DNA from: Alphaproteobacteria bacterium
GTDB lineage: Bacteria; Pseudomonadota; Alphaproteobacteria; CAAHEQ01; UBA3637
Reading direction: 5' to 3'
Assembly: GCA_015062395.1 (NCBI GenBank)
Contig: SUUS01000009.1
Coordinates: 1-46,528, forward strand
Length of the DNA stretch: 46,528 bases
Every line of letters begins with the position of its first letter. The first letter of the stretch is position 1. The notes below the pieces were generated by a model that had not been told where the DNA came from, did no database searches, and saw only the letters and a program-made list of their open reading frames with translations. This document shows positions 8,881-16,786 of the stretch, piece after piece. Position numbers and translations under genes: made by a program.

Positions 8881-9450
8881 TAAAATATCTTTGGGTGTTT
8901 GGGCTATGAAAATATCTTTTTTAATTTCCTCTGTTAAGTGTGGCAGTAAGAATAAATTATGTTTCCAGATTGGATAATTTACAAGACTTATACTTTGTTG
9001 TACATTTGCAGGTCTATCATCGCAAAAAAAACTGATATCATATTGATGTGCATAATGTGCAATTAATTCTTTTTTGTTGGTTGAACCAGTTAAATGAATG
9101 GCTGTAAAAACATCGCCAAAGCAATCATTTAAGTTTTTTAATCTTGCAGTTCTGATTTTATCTTCATTTGGACAGGCAGAAATAAGAATCAAATCAAAAT
9201 TATCTTCTTTTAATGTTTTTAACGTTTGTGCCATACCTGGAAAGGCTGGGATGCATTCAAAAAGTTTTGATTGCATGAAATAAAGACCAAAATCAGTATA
9301 AAGTGTTGTGTTTCTATCGTAATTTCTAACCATTTGAATGTATTCGTTTTTGTCTATGGTCCTTTTAAAGTATGAAGAACACAGATTAAACATAGCTTCG
9401 TGTAAATCTAATAAGACTCCGTCAACATCGAACAATGCAACTTTTTTCAT
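8869..9450 (-). CDS. HAD-superfamily hydrolase (phosphatase, 5'-nucleotidase-like)
   Basis: 193 aa. HAD motif I is FDVDGVLLD with nucleophile Asp8 and acid/base Asp10. Motif II is LILISACP (about residues 88-95), followed by a lysine-containing motif III region and the acidic motif IV FFCDDRPANV (about 140-150). The size and cap layout fit small phosphatases such as deoxyribonucleotidase-like enzymes, but the substrate is unknown. It starts 8 nt after the stop of the PHP phosphatase gene on the same strand, so the two are one transcript and may act on related phosphorylated metabolites. Confidence 0.8.
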   Translation of the reverse strand: MKKVALFDVDGVLLDLHEAMFNLCSSYFKRTIDKNEYIQMVRNYDRNTTLYTDFGLYFMQSKLFECIPAFPGMAQTLKTLKEDNFDLILISACPNEDKIRTARLKNLNDCFGDVFTAIHLTGSTNKKELIAHYAHQYDISFFCDDRPANVQQSISLVNYPIWKHNLFLLPHLTEEIKKDIFIAQTPKDILKII

Positions 9451-9458
9451 GATATATG

Positions 9459-10349
9459 TTATTCCTTTGTTTTTTGTAAATTTTGTCCGACAAGCTGAAA
9501 ACGATTGTTTCTTGAAATAGGCTGGTAAAAATTTGAAATACCAGCTTGCTGTGCATACTTTTCTGCAAATTCATATCCATTGCTCAATTGACTGATGTGG
9601 TGAGCGTCATCACTGAAAAATGTTTTAATGTTAAATTGTGAAAATAAGTATAGTAGCTGTAAAAAATAATCTTCCTTATAAGATGTTTTATTTAATGATG
9701 CAGTATTTATTTCTGCAGGCAGATTATAATCTGATAATAATGCAACAGTTTTTTCTTCTAATGGTAAAAACTTTTTATCTAAACCGATTCCTTGTCGTTT
9801 GTATAAATCTATATGAGCCATAAAATCAAAATAACCACTTTTTATCGCATTTTGTTCATTTTGCCAGTATTGATGGACTATTTGCTCTTGTTCTTCAGCA
9901 GAAAAACGTAAAATATCGTGCATATTGATGGGCTTATCATGGTTAATTGAAAAGTGACAAGACCCAATGACATAATCTGGTTTTAAAATTTTTAAAGCTT
10001 TTTCAAAGCCTTTATCCCATCCAGAATACTGAAAAAAGTCAACTTCCAATCCTTTGAATATGGGAAAATCACTTTTATAAGAATCTATTTGTTCAAAAAT
10101 GGGCAACATTTTTTCAATTGCTTCATCAAAATTTTCAGAATACATTTGATGGTATCTTTTAGCACTGGGTTTTTTAGGGGAAAAAGCTGCTGCATACATA
10201 GAGGTTTGTTTTATTTTGGGATGAACAATAAAGTGATTCGAAATACCAATTGAAAGAAAGCCGATTCGTTTTGCTTGTTCAATCATTTCAGCAACAGAAT
10301 TTCTTCCGTCAAACTCAATCGTATGGGTGTGAAGTGAAAAATTTTGCAT
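9459..10349 (-). CDS. PHP-domain phosphatase, histidinol-phosphatase-like
   Basis: 296 aa. The PHP metal site is visible: H7-T-H9 in SLHTHT, SNHF near 38-41, GLEVDF, GSCHFS, DFMAHIDLYKR and FFSDDAHH near the C-terminus. These supply the usual trinuclear metal ligands. The overall plan matches HisK/HisJ-type histidinol-phosphate phosphatases. No other his gene lies nearby, so a different phosphoester substrate is possible. It is the first gene of a two-gene operon with the HAD hydrolase and has a near-consensus promoter. The leader contains a TTTCC/GGAAA pairing that could mask its ribosome site. Confidence 0.8.
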   Translation of the reverse strand: MQNFSLHTHTIEFDGRNSVAEMIEQAKRIGFLSIGISNHFIVHPKIKQTSMYAAAFSPKKPSAKRYHQMYSENFDEAIEKMLPIFEQIDSYKSDFPIFKGLEVDFFQYSGWDKGFEKALKILKPDYVIGSCHFSINHDKPINMHDILRFSAEEQEQIVHQYWQNEQNAIKSGYFDFMAHIDLYKRQGIGLDKKFLPLEEKTVALLSDYNLPAEINTASLNKTSYKEDYFLQLLYLFSQFNIKTFFSDDAHHISQLSNGYEFAEKYAQQAGISNFYQPISRNNRFQLVGQNLQKTKE

Positions 10350-10370
10350 AATACTTTCCTTTTTAGGAAA

Positions 10371-10399
10371 ATTATATTTTATTTTTTTATAAAAATCAA
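10371..10399 (-). promoter_or_regulatory. Promoter of the PHP/HAD operon
   Basis: On the minus strand: TTGATT (10399-10394), 17-nt spacer, TATAAT (10376-10371), about 20 nt before the ATG. Confidence 0.8.
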
Positions 10400-10438
10400 T
10401 AAATTAGTAAAAAAAATCAAAAAAGTTCAAAAAAGTAC

Positions 10439-10467
10439 TTGACGAGATTTGCTTTTTTATGTATATT
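10439..10467 (+). promoter_or_regulatory. Promoter of tRNA-Lys
   Basis: TTGACG (10439-10444), 17-nt spacer, TATATT (10462-10467), ending 11 nt before the tRNA. Confidence 0.85.
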
Positions 10468-10478
10468 CTTTTTCATTC

Positions 10479-10554
10479 GAGTGTGTAGCTCAGTCGGTAG
10501 AGCATCTGACTTTTAATCAGAGGGCCCTGGGTTCGAGTCCCAGCACGCTCACCA
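10479..10554 (+). tRNA. tRNA-Lys(UUU)
   Basis: 76 nt with encoded CCA. The acceptor GAGTGTG pairs with CACGCTC (one G-U). The anticodon stem TCTGA/TCAGA encloses loop CTTTTAA, giving anticodon TTT. It borders the accessory region on its left side. Confidence 0.97.
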
Positions 10555-10560
10555 TTTTAG

Positions 10561-10586
10561 AAACCATCCGAAAGGGTGGTTTTTTT
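10561..10586 (+). terminator. Terminator after tRNA-Lys (copy 1 of duplicated terminator)
   Basis: Stem CCATCC/GGGTGG around a GAAA tetraloop, with flanking A- and T-runs. Positions 10561-10585 are identical over 25 nt to 12746-12770, so one copy lies on each side of the restriction-modification cassette. Confidence 0.9.
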
Positions 10587-10666
10587 GTATTTTTCAGCGA
10601 CTTAATTTTGTTCGATTGGACGCCACACAAAAAGCCCTAATTTTCATCAACAATCGAAAATTTATA

Positions 10667-10695
10667 TTGAACTATTGTAAATAATTATATATACT
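10667..10695 (+). promoter_or_regulatory. Promoter of the restriction-modification operon
   Basis: TTGAAC (10667-10672), 17-nt spacer, TATACT (10690-10695). The predicted transcript start near 10702 lies just upstream of the ribosome site, which supports the ATG at 10716 as the methylase start. Confidence 0.75.
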
Positions 10696-10715
10696 CACCT
10701 GTGGAGAGTTTTTTT

Positions 10716-11732
10716 ATGAATGCCAAAAAAGTGATTTTAGGACAATTTTTTACAAGAAATGATATATGGTTGAGACCACATATTGAAAAGTTCATATTAG
10801 ATAGTTGTTGTAAAGTTGCGTATGACCCATTTGCTGGGAATGGTGATTTATTAAAGGTTGCTGAAAAATTAAAGTTAGGAATAAAAGGGTTAGATATAGA
10901 TTCAACATTGGGATGGGACTATAATGATAGTTTAATCTCTATTCCTCGTGTAGAAAATGGGATAATTATTACGAATCCGCCATATATATCAAATTATTCA
11001 GCAGCAAGAAAAAAAGTTTTTAGCAGTATAAAACATTATTTTGATACTTCTTTCTATGATGATATTTATTTAATTGCATTAGATAGGATGTTAGAGGCAC
11101 AAGAATATGTTGTTGCTATTATTCCTGAAACGTTTATCAATTCATCATATAAATACAAAAATAGGCTATATTCCATTACAATTTTGGAGGAGAATCCCTT
11201 TACAGATACTGATACTCCTGTCGTAGTTGCCTGTTTTGATGGTAAAATTAAATCATTGGAAAAGGTTAAAGTATATAAGAATGATGAGTTTGTTGGTAAT
11301 TTACAATTTATAAATAATAAGCGATTAGAACCCACGCATATTATTCCAATGAACTTTAATGATAAAAACGGATGGTTGGGATTGAGAGCGATAGATTTAA
11401 CAGATCCTCATAATCAAATATATTTTGATTACAAAGATAATATAGATTACGATTGGGATAATGGAATAAAGGTAAGTTCAAGGTTGTATTCGTTGATAAA
11501 TATACAAATTGAAGATAAATACAAAAATGATTTAATTAAAGAAGCAAATAATATTTTGAAAGAGTTGAGGAAAAACACACAAGATATTATTTTATCACCA
11601 TTCAAAGGAAATATGAAAGATGGGCGTAGAAGAAGAAGATTAGATTTTAAAACTGCTCGAGCGATTTTAGAAAATGCTTATCAATCATTAAATGTGGGAG
11701 ATAATTATGAAAAGCAACTTGGACTTTTTTAA
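10716..11732 (+). CDS. Type II DNA adenine-N6 methyltransferase
   Basis: 338 aa from the ATG at 10716, which has GGAGAG at the right distance; the in-frame GTG at 10701 would lie at or before the predicted transcript start. SAM-binding motif I is DPFAGNG (37-43) and the catalytic motif IV is NPPY (87-90), in the I-then-IV order of gamma-type N6-adenine methyltransferases. The C-terminal half is the likely target-recognition region and ends in an Arg-rich stretch. It protects the host sites cut by the nuclease encoded next, whose gene overlaps it by 26 nt. The recognition sequence cannot be read from the protein. Confidence 0.9.
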   Translation: MNAKKVILGQFFTRNDIWLRPHIEKFILDSCCKVAYDPFAGNGDLLKVAEKLKLGIKGLDIDSTLGWDYNDSLISIPRVENGIIITNPPYISNYSAARKKVFSSIKHYFDTSFYDDIYLIALDRMLEAQEYVVAIIPETFINSSYKYKNRLYSITILEENPFTDTDTPVVVACFDGKIKSLEKVKVYKNDEFVGNLQFINNKRLEPTHIIPMNFNDKNGWLGLRAIDLTDPHNQIYFDYKDNIDYDWDNGIKVSSRLYSLINIQIEDKYKNDLIKEANNILKELRKNTQDIILSPFKGNMKDGRRRRRLDFKTARAILENAYQSLNVGDNYEKQLGLF

Positions 11733-12684
11733 TTTAATGAAGCAATATCCAGAAGAAGTGATTGATGGGTATTATTCTTACCTAAATGAAGAGATAATTA
11801 TTCCACAGAATAAAGATGAAAGTAATGCTTTAACAAAAGCAACGGATGAGTTATATAGATATATTGATACTTTTGAAACGTTATGTCTTGACTTTAATGA
11901 AAAAGACAATGCCAATTTAATTGGAAAAATCTTGAAAAAAATTGATGACATTTTAGTGAAGGTTAAAAATATCAATTATACATCTTTTTGTCAGTATTTT
12001 ATGGTTCAAAATCTATCTTATTCTATTTATACTTCATTGGAACAAGAACAGAGATATGATATACTAAAAGAACTGATTAAAGGATACATTCAACACAGGC
12101 ATCATCTATATAAAACACACGGATATAGTAATGTTGTTTTACAAACGATGAGCGATAATTATTCTCATAAAAGAAAAGGCAAAGCTGGAATTATTAAAAT
12201 AGAAAATCAATTAAAAGAGGTTGGGATTGTAAATAGGATAAAAACTATTGAAGATGATACATTAGATACATTTTACTTATTACCCGATAAGGGAGATAAA
12301 AAAGTTTTTAACGCTATATTGAAGAAACACAATATATCTTTTATTTTTAGCAAACAGAAACAAGGAAAATTACCAGATGTTATGATAAAAATAAAAGGAG
12401 ATTATTATATTGTAGAACATAAATCAATGAAAGAACCTGGCGGAGGACAGGATAAACAGATTGTTGAAGTTTTAGATTTTATTAGATATACGGAAAAGGA
12501 TTCACATATTCACTACATTACATACTTGGATGGAGTATTCTCTAATAGATTTTTAGGACATAGTAAAGCAAAAAATGAGGTACAGTATTTAGACCTACAA
12601 AACATTTTGAAAGAAAATACTCAAAACTATTTTGTAAATACAGCAACATTTAAGTTATTATTGGAAGAATTATTGAATTCGTAG
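11707..12684 (+). CDS. Type II restriction endonuclease (PD-(D/E)XK)
   Basis: 325 aa from the ATG at 11707, preceded by GGGAG; the in-frame GTG at 11692 is less likely. No named restriction family was recognised. The C-terminal part shows a PD-(D/E)XK site: Pro-Asp224, then IVEHK with Glu237 and Lys239, 12 residues on, in a predicted beta-hairpin context. The first 24 nt of coding sequence lie inside the methylase gene, so the pair is translationally coupled. This helps keep methylase ahead of nuclease. No controller (C) protein is visible. The N-terminal 200 residues are helical and charged and presumably carry DNA recognition or dimerisation. Confidence 0.8.
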   Translation: MKSNLDFFNLMKQYPEEVIDGYYSYLNEEIIIPQNKDESNALTKATDELYRYIDTFETLCLDFNEKDNANLIGKILKKIDDILVKVKNINYTSFCQYFMVQNLSYSIYTSLEQEQRYDILKELIKGYIQHRHHLYKTHGYSNVVLQTMSDNYSHKRKGKAGIIKIENQLKEVGIVNRIKTIEDDTLDTFYLLPDKGDKKVFNAILKKHNISFIFSKQKQGKLPDVMIKIKGDYYIVEHKSMKEPGGGQDKQIVEVLDFIRYTEKDSHIHYITYLDGVFSNRFLGHSKAKNEVQYLDLQNILKENTQNYFVNTATFKLLLEELLNS

Positions 12685-12745
12685 TTTTACGATTCTATTT
12701 TTTTGTCTTAACTTTCAGCTCTTATTCAGTTACCCCTCCTTTTAA

Positions 12746-12770
12746 AAACCATCCGAAAGGGTGGTTTTTT
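12746..12770 (+). terminator. Terminator after the restriction gene (copy 2 of duplicated terminator)
   Basis: Same hairpin, tetraloop and T-run as after tRNA-Lys. The 25-nt match to 10561-10585 is exact and extends through both arms and the T-run. Confidence 0.85.
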
Positions 12771-12821
12771 ATATTAATAAGCAATTACCTTCTTTCTTTT
12801 TATGATATAGGAAAATAATCC

Positions 12822-12850
12822 TTGACATTTGGCTTTTTTTATGATATAAT
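12822..12850 (+). promoter_or_regulatory. Consensus promoter of the tail-fibre operon
   Basis: Perfect TTGACA (12822-12827), 17-nt spacer, perfect TATAAT (12845-12850). The gap from 12685 to the start codon at 12989 holds only the preceding terminator, this promoter, a leader hairpin and the ribosome site. Confidence 0.9.
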
Positions 12851-12864
12851 TCCTATTGTTTAAA

Positions 12865-12893
12865 GGCGCTGGTGTATCTAGCGTCTTTTTTTT
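12865..12893 (+). terminator. Terminator-like hairpin in the tail-fibre leader
   Basis: GGCGCT (12865-12870), 9-nt loop, AGCGTC (12880-12885; one G-U pair), then eight T (12886-12893). It begins about 8 nt after the predicted transcript start, so most transcripts could stop after about 37 nt. It could be an attenuator or the end of a very small RNA. Confidence 0.6.
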
Positions 12894-12988
12894 ATTCAAA
12901 AATTTTGTATTGGTTAATAGAAGTATCTATTTTTAATGGATACTTCTCAATGATTTTTACTTTATTATATAATATAGGAGAAAATTTT

Positions 12989-14749
12989 ATGACAGAACAT
13001 ATGAAAGTTCGAGGGATAAAGCCACGAATACAGTACATAGCAAATGGAACTTCTAAAAAATATGAATTTCCATTTGTGATTTTTAAAACATCAGATATTA
13101 ATGTTTATTTTGACGATGTTTTGCAAGATGTTTCAACTTATACAGTTTCAGAACCAAAAAATTCTTTGGGTGGAGCTGTCACATTTGAAATAGCGCCTGA
13201 AAAAGATGTTATTATTACAATTTGTCGGATTCTTTCTATTGAGCGTACGACAGACTTTCAACCAGGAACTTCTTTGCGTGCAGATGTTTTAAATGATGAG
13301 TTTGATTATCAAATTGCTTGTCAACAAGAATTGGCTGAAAAATTAAATAGAAGCATGGTATTACCAGCGTATTATCAAAAATTGGATGAAGAATTAAATT
13401 TGCCTCTTCCCAGCGCAGGAAAGGCGATTATTTGGAATAAAGCAGGGACAAATTTAGAAAATTCAACCATTTCTGTGAATGAATTAGAAGGTACTATAAA
13501 TGGATATCGACAACAAGCACAAACAGCAGCAAATACAGCTGTAGAACAGGCAAACATTTCTGTTTCTAAAGCTTTAGAGGCGACAGAAGCTGCAAATCAG
13601 CTATCAGGAATAAAGGCTAATTGTATTACTAAAATACCTCAAGATATTAAAATGTCTTTGATGGATGGTGTTTTAACAATAAAGGCAGGTAGTAATTTTT
13701 ATTATCCAGATGGTGCTGGCGTTTTCAATAAGGTATCTAATTTATCTGATCTTACAGTTTCCGTAGGCGCAGCAACTGGGAAAAGAATGCTTTTTATAGC
13801 TATTAATAAAACAGGAACCTCTGCGTCTGTTCTACCAGGGATTAATGGAACAAATGTTTTTAGTGGAGAAACATCTCCAACTTTATCTGTTTCAACAGCA
13901 TATTGGTACGATACAAAAAATAATGTGATTAAGAGGACGCAGGATACAGGAAATTCTTGGGGGGCAATTCCTGGTTTGCAGATATGTTTTCCAGTAGCAT
14001 CTGTGACATTTGATGGTGGAATTTGTAGCTCTGTTGATCAAGTTTTTAATGGAGTTGGATATCTTGGAACAACGTTATTTGCTCTACCAGGGCTTGAAGT
14101 GTTGGTAGCAAATGGCAGAAATTCAGATGGAACATTAAATAATACAAAAATAAAAATAGCTGATTTAAAAACGATAGATGTAAATACAACGAATCGTGAA
14201 GAAACATATCTTTGTTGTTCTCGTTCGGGTTCATTGGGGGTATCATCTGTAATTTCGACAGGAAACGCCTATTACGATGAGTGTAAAAATTTATTTTTTG
14301 CAAATCCTCAAGATACAGGTGGTAATCATACCCCAATAGGGATTTATTCAATACAAAATAATTTGCCTTCAGTTGATGTGATGACGACATTTCATCCAGT
14401 TAATCATAATGAATTAAGTGGGTATTTGTTAAATTCAAAAGGGATAAGAACTGTTGTCAAAACATATACATCAGATACATCTTGGTACAGGATTTGGTCT
14501 GATGGCTGGATAGAGCAGGGAGGAATTGAAACTGCACCGACTTATACTTCAACAGGGGTTGTTAATTTCCTGTATCCGTTTGCAACAACAAATTATGTTA
14601 TTACTACGTCTGATAACAGGGCTTCTGCACAAAATTCTCAAGGACATTTTAATTTAAATAATAAAAGCACTACAGGTTTTAACTGGAACTTAATTGCAAC
14701 AGAAACAGATTTTGTGAATACATTAAATTGGTATGCTTGTGGTAAATAA
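12989..14749 (+). CDS. Phage-type tail fibre protein (orphan)
   Basis: 586 aa from the ATG at 12989, preceded by TAGGAGAAAA; an upstream in-frame GTG at 12872 lies inside the leader hairpin and is rejected. Residues about 14-125 (IQYIANGTSKKYEFPF start) resemble the N-terminal attachment domain of T7-like tail fibres. An Ala/Gln-rich helical segment (about 170-205) is a likely trimeric coiled coil. The middle is beta-rich, and the C-terminus (about 500-586, with WYRIWSDGWIEQGG) looks like a receptor-binding tip module seen at the ends of other fibres. No capsid, tail tube, integrase or lysis gene is nearby. It is either a prophage remnant or a domesticated fibre. Confidence 0.75.
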   Translation: MTEHMKVRGIKPRIQYIANGTSKKYEFPFVIFKTSDINVYFDDVLQDVSTYTVSEPKNSLGGAVTFEIAPEKDVIITICRILSIERTTDFQPGTSLRADVLNDEFDYQIACQQELAEKLNRSMVLPAYYQKLDEELNLPLPSAGKAIIWNKAGTNLENSTISVNELEGTINGYRQQAQTAANTAVEQANISVSKALEATEAANQLSGIKANCITKIPQDIKMSLMDGVLTIKAGSNFYYPDGAGVFNKVSNLSDLTVSVGAATGKRMLFIAINKTGTSASVLPGINGTNVFSGETSPTLSVSTAYWYDTKNNVIKRTQDTGNSWGAIPGLQICFPVASVTFDGGICSSVDQVFNGVGYLGTTLFALPGLEVLVANGRNSDGTLNNTKIKIADLKTIDVNTTNREETYLCCSRSGSLGVSSVISTGNAYYDECKNLFFANPQDTGGNHTPIGIYSIQNNLPSVDVMTTFHPVNHNELSGYLLNSKGIRTVVKTYTSDTSWYRIWSDGWIEQGGIETAPTYTSTGVVNFLYPFATTNYVITTSDNRASAQNSQGHFNLNNKSTTGFNWNLIATETDFVNTLNWYACGK

Positions 14750-14761
14750 GGAGATAATATA

Positions 14762-15052
14762 ATGAATAACTTTCAATTAAATGACATTTTTTCATTGGCA
14801 AATTACGATGTTTATCAACATTGGGCAACTCAAAATGGTTATATGATTTTGGAAATAGAAGCAAAGAACGCAGAACGACAATTTCAAGTAATTGAAGTTC
14901 CCGAAGTAAAAAGAACTTACGCTGAAAAAAGAGCTATTGCATATCCTTCAATTCCAGAACAATTGGATATGATTTATTGGGATAAAGTAAATGGAACAAA
15001 TTTATGGCAAGAAAAGATAGCTCAAATAAAAGCTAAATATCCAAAAGAGTAA
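14762..15052 (+). CDS. Small tail-fibre partner protein (phage assembly-like)
   Basis: 96 aa, 12 nt after the fibre gene, with GGAGATAAT before the ATG. The second half contains AYPSIPEQLDMIYWDKVNGT and ends in AKYPKE, a pattern I associate with the C-terminal part of small phage tail-fibre accessory or assembly proteins. The N-terminal half has no recognisable motif. The order fibre-then-small-partner is usual for fibre chaperones in phages. The role is inferred from this order and the motif only. Confidence 0.65.
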   Translation: MNNFQLNDIFSLANYDVYQHWATQNGYMILEIEAKNAERQFQVIEVPEVKRTYAEKRAIAYPSIPEQLDMIYWDKVNGTNLWQEKIAQIKAKYPKE

Positions 15053-15058
15053 TATATT

Positions 15059-15088
15059 AAAAAGCCTCACCTTAACAGGTGGGGCTTT
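15059..15088. terminator. Bidirectional terminator between tail-fibre and polysaccharide operons
   Basis: GCCTCACC (15064-15071), a 6-nt loop and GGTGGGGC, with an A-run on the left and T-rich sequence on the right. It serves the plus-strand fibre operon and the minus-strand polysaccharide operon. Confidence 0.8.
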
Positions 15089-15118
15089 CCTCTTGATTGT
15101 TTTGTTTTAACCAATGCA

Positions 15119-15381
15119 TTAATTTTGTCCAGAGCCAACATCAATTCTTATACTATTTAAATTACAACGATGCAAAATAGAAATATGGGCTCCATTACCT
15201 ATAATAACAATGGTCGTATTTTTAAACTGACAATCTTGACCGATTTTTATTTTGTTATTTTCATCTTTTATAATCAGATGAGTTTATTTGTTTCCCCGAT
15301 TTCATCTAAAGTTTTTACGATTCGCTCTTTACCATTTTTAGTGATGATGACTTAATTTTTTTCAAACCTTTTTATCTCCAT
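15119..15381 (-). pseudogene. Decayed hexapeptide-type acyltransferase remnant
   Basis: On the minus strand an ATG at 15381, 1 nt after the O-acyltransferase stop, opens a frame that breaks almost at once. Past an in-frame stop, codons down to about 15277 read VIITKNGKERIVKTLDEIG. After a further frame change, codons about 15272 to 15121 read IIKDENNKIKIGQDCQFK, then NTTIVIIGNGAHISI, ending at TAA (15121-15119). Alternating short hydrophobic/Gly/Asn units of this kind are typical of the start of left-handed beta-helix acyltransferases in polysaccharide clusters. At least two or three indels are needed to join the pieces, and no catalytic part remains. The position at the end of a glycan operon fits a lost decorating enzyme. 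Confidence 0.55.
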
Positions 15382-15382
15382 A

Positions 15383-16783
15383 TTAAAATCTAAAATAAAT
15401 AAAGGGATTGTAAGTAGATGCAGCAATACTTGCAGACGATAATACAAATAATATTAACAACCAACAATTAATCATCAATCTTAATATCTTACGTTCTTGA
15501 TTTATATGTAAGATATTTTTGAAAATAGGCATGGAGCAAATAAACGCAATCCAAAAGATAATTAAAACATTGTTGTTGATATAATAATCAAAATCATAAA
15601 TTCTGGATGGTCCGCTAAAAATATTGAACATGTTTTTTATATACCTTTTTGCATAGGAAAGACTATCTGCTCTGAATAAAACCCATCCTAAAATAAACAC
15701 AATGATTGTGTAAATATGTTTTATTCCATTTAATAATTTTCCACCTTCTTTTTTATGCCATTCTGTTAAACGTTCTAATATAATAAAGAAACCATGCCAT
15801 AATCCCCAAACTAAAAATGTCCATTCGGCACCGTGCCAAATTCCTGTTGCCAGAAATACAATAAATAGATTTAGATATGTTCTGCGTTTGGAAACGCGAT
15901 TTCCACCTAAAGGGATATACAGATATTCTTTGAACCATGTGGATAAGGAAATATGCCATCTGCGCCAAAATTCTGTGATGGATTTAGAAATATATGGATA
16001 ATTGAAGTTTTCTAAAAATTTGAAACCAAAAATAAATCCCAGTCCTATTGCCATATCCGAATAACCACTAAAATCATAAAAAATTTGGAAGGTATAAGCT
16101 AGTGCACCTACCCAAGCTGTTAATATATCTATTTCCTTTGCTGGTAGTGCAAAAATTTGATCTGCAACTAATCCCATAGAATTTGCAATTAACATCTTTT
16201 TTGATAAGCCAACAATAAAACGTTTGACACCATAAGAAACTTTATCAAAAGTAATGTTCCTTTTATCAATTTGATCTGAAACATCATGATATTTAACAAT
16301 AGGACCTGCAATTAATTGTGGAAACAGGCAAATATAAAGGGCTAATTTATAAATGTCTTTTTGAACTTTCGTTTCACCTCGATAAACATCAACAACGTAT
16401 GAAAGCGCTTGAAAGGTGTAAAAAGAAATACCAATAGGCATAATGACATCTAAAAATGGAATATCTGAAGCAAAGGCTTTGTTGATATTCGTCATAACAA
16501 AATTAAAGTATTTAAAATAGAATAGAAAACCTAAATCTATCAGAATAGTGCAAAATAATGTTAATCGTTTATATTTTGGTGATTTATCTATTAACATTGC
16601 TCCAACATAGTTAATTACAATAGTTGTGAGCATAATAGCCAAATATCGTGGCTCTCCCCAAGCGTAAAAAATGATGCTTGCAAGCAATAAGACGTAATTT
16701 TTTAATTCATTCCTGACGAATAAATATGTTGCACAAACAATTGGTAAAAATAGAAACAAAAATGTTGCAGAGGAAAAAAGCAT
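15383..16783 (-). CDS. MBOAT-family polysaccharide O-acyltransferase (AlgI-like)
   Basis: 466 aa polytopic inner-membrane protein with about 10 hydrophobic segments. It carries the family's FYAWGEPRY near residue 40, the FWRRWHISLSTWFKEYLYIPLGG block and the catalytic-His region GIWHGAEW. AlgI-type proteins move acetyl groups across the membrane for transfer to a glycan by a periplasmic partner. The partner is likely the AlgX/J-like protein just upstream, whose gene ends 3 nt before this start and contains its ribosome site (AAAGGAG). The length matches AlgI. The acetylated glycan is probably the product of this operon rather than alginate, since no alginate genes are present. Confidence 0.9.
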   Translation of the reverse strand: MLFSSATFLFLFLPIVCATYLFVRNELKNYVLLLASIIFYAWGEPRYLAIMLTTIVINYVGAMLIDKSPKYKRLTLFCTILIDLGFLFYFKYFNFVMTNINKAFASDIPFLDVIMPIGISFYTFQALSYVVDVYRGETKVQKDIYKLALYICLFPQLIAGPIVKYHDVSDQIDKRNITFDKVSYGVKRFIVGLSKKMLIANSMGLVADQIFALPAKEIDILTAWVGALAYTFQIFYDFSGYSDMAIGLGFIFGFKFLENFNYPYISKSITEFWRRWHISLSTWFKEYLYIPLGGNRVSKRRTYLNLFIVFLATGIWHGAEWTFLVWGLWHGFFIILERLTEWHKKEGGKLLNGIKHIYTIIVFILGWVLFRADSLSYAKRYIKNMFNIFSGPSRIYDFDYYINNNVLIIFWIAFICSMPIFKNILHINQERKILRLMINCWLLILFVLSSASIAASTYNPFIYFRF

Positions 16784-16786
16784 TCT

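Noticed and set aside
10449-10640. Short open frame across tRNA-Lys
   Set aside because: It covers the tRNA and its terminator; it is a chance frame.
12872-12988. Longer N-terminus of the tail-fibre protein from a GTG at 12872
   Set aside because: That GTG lies in the leader hairpin loop; the ATG at 12989 has a good ribosome site and gives the expected fibre start.
15170-15355. Plus-strand open frame in the gap left of the O-acyltransferase gene
   Set aside because: The minus strand of the same stretch reads as a decayed polysaccharide acyltransferase; the plus frame has no homology-like pattern or ribosome site.
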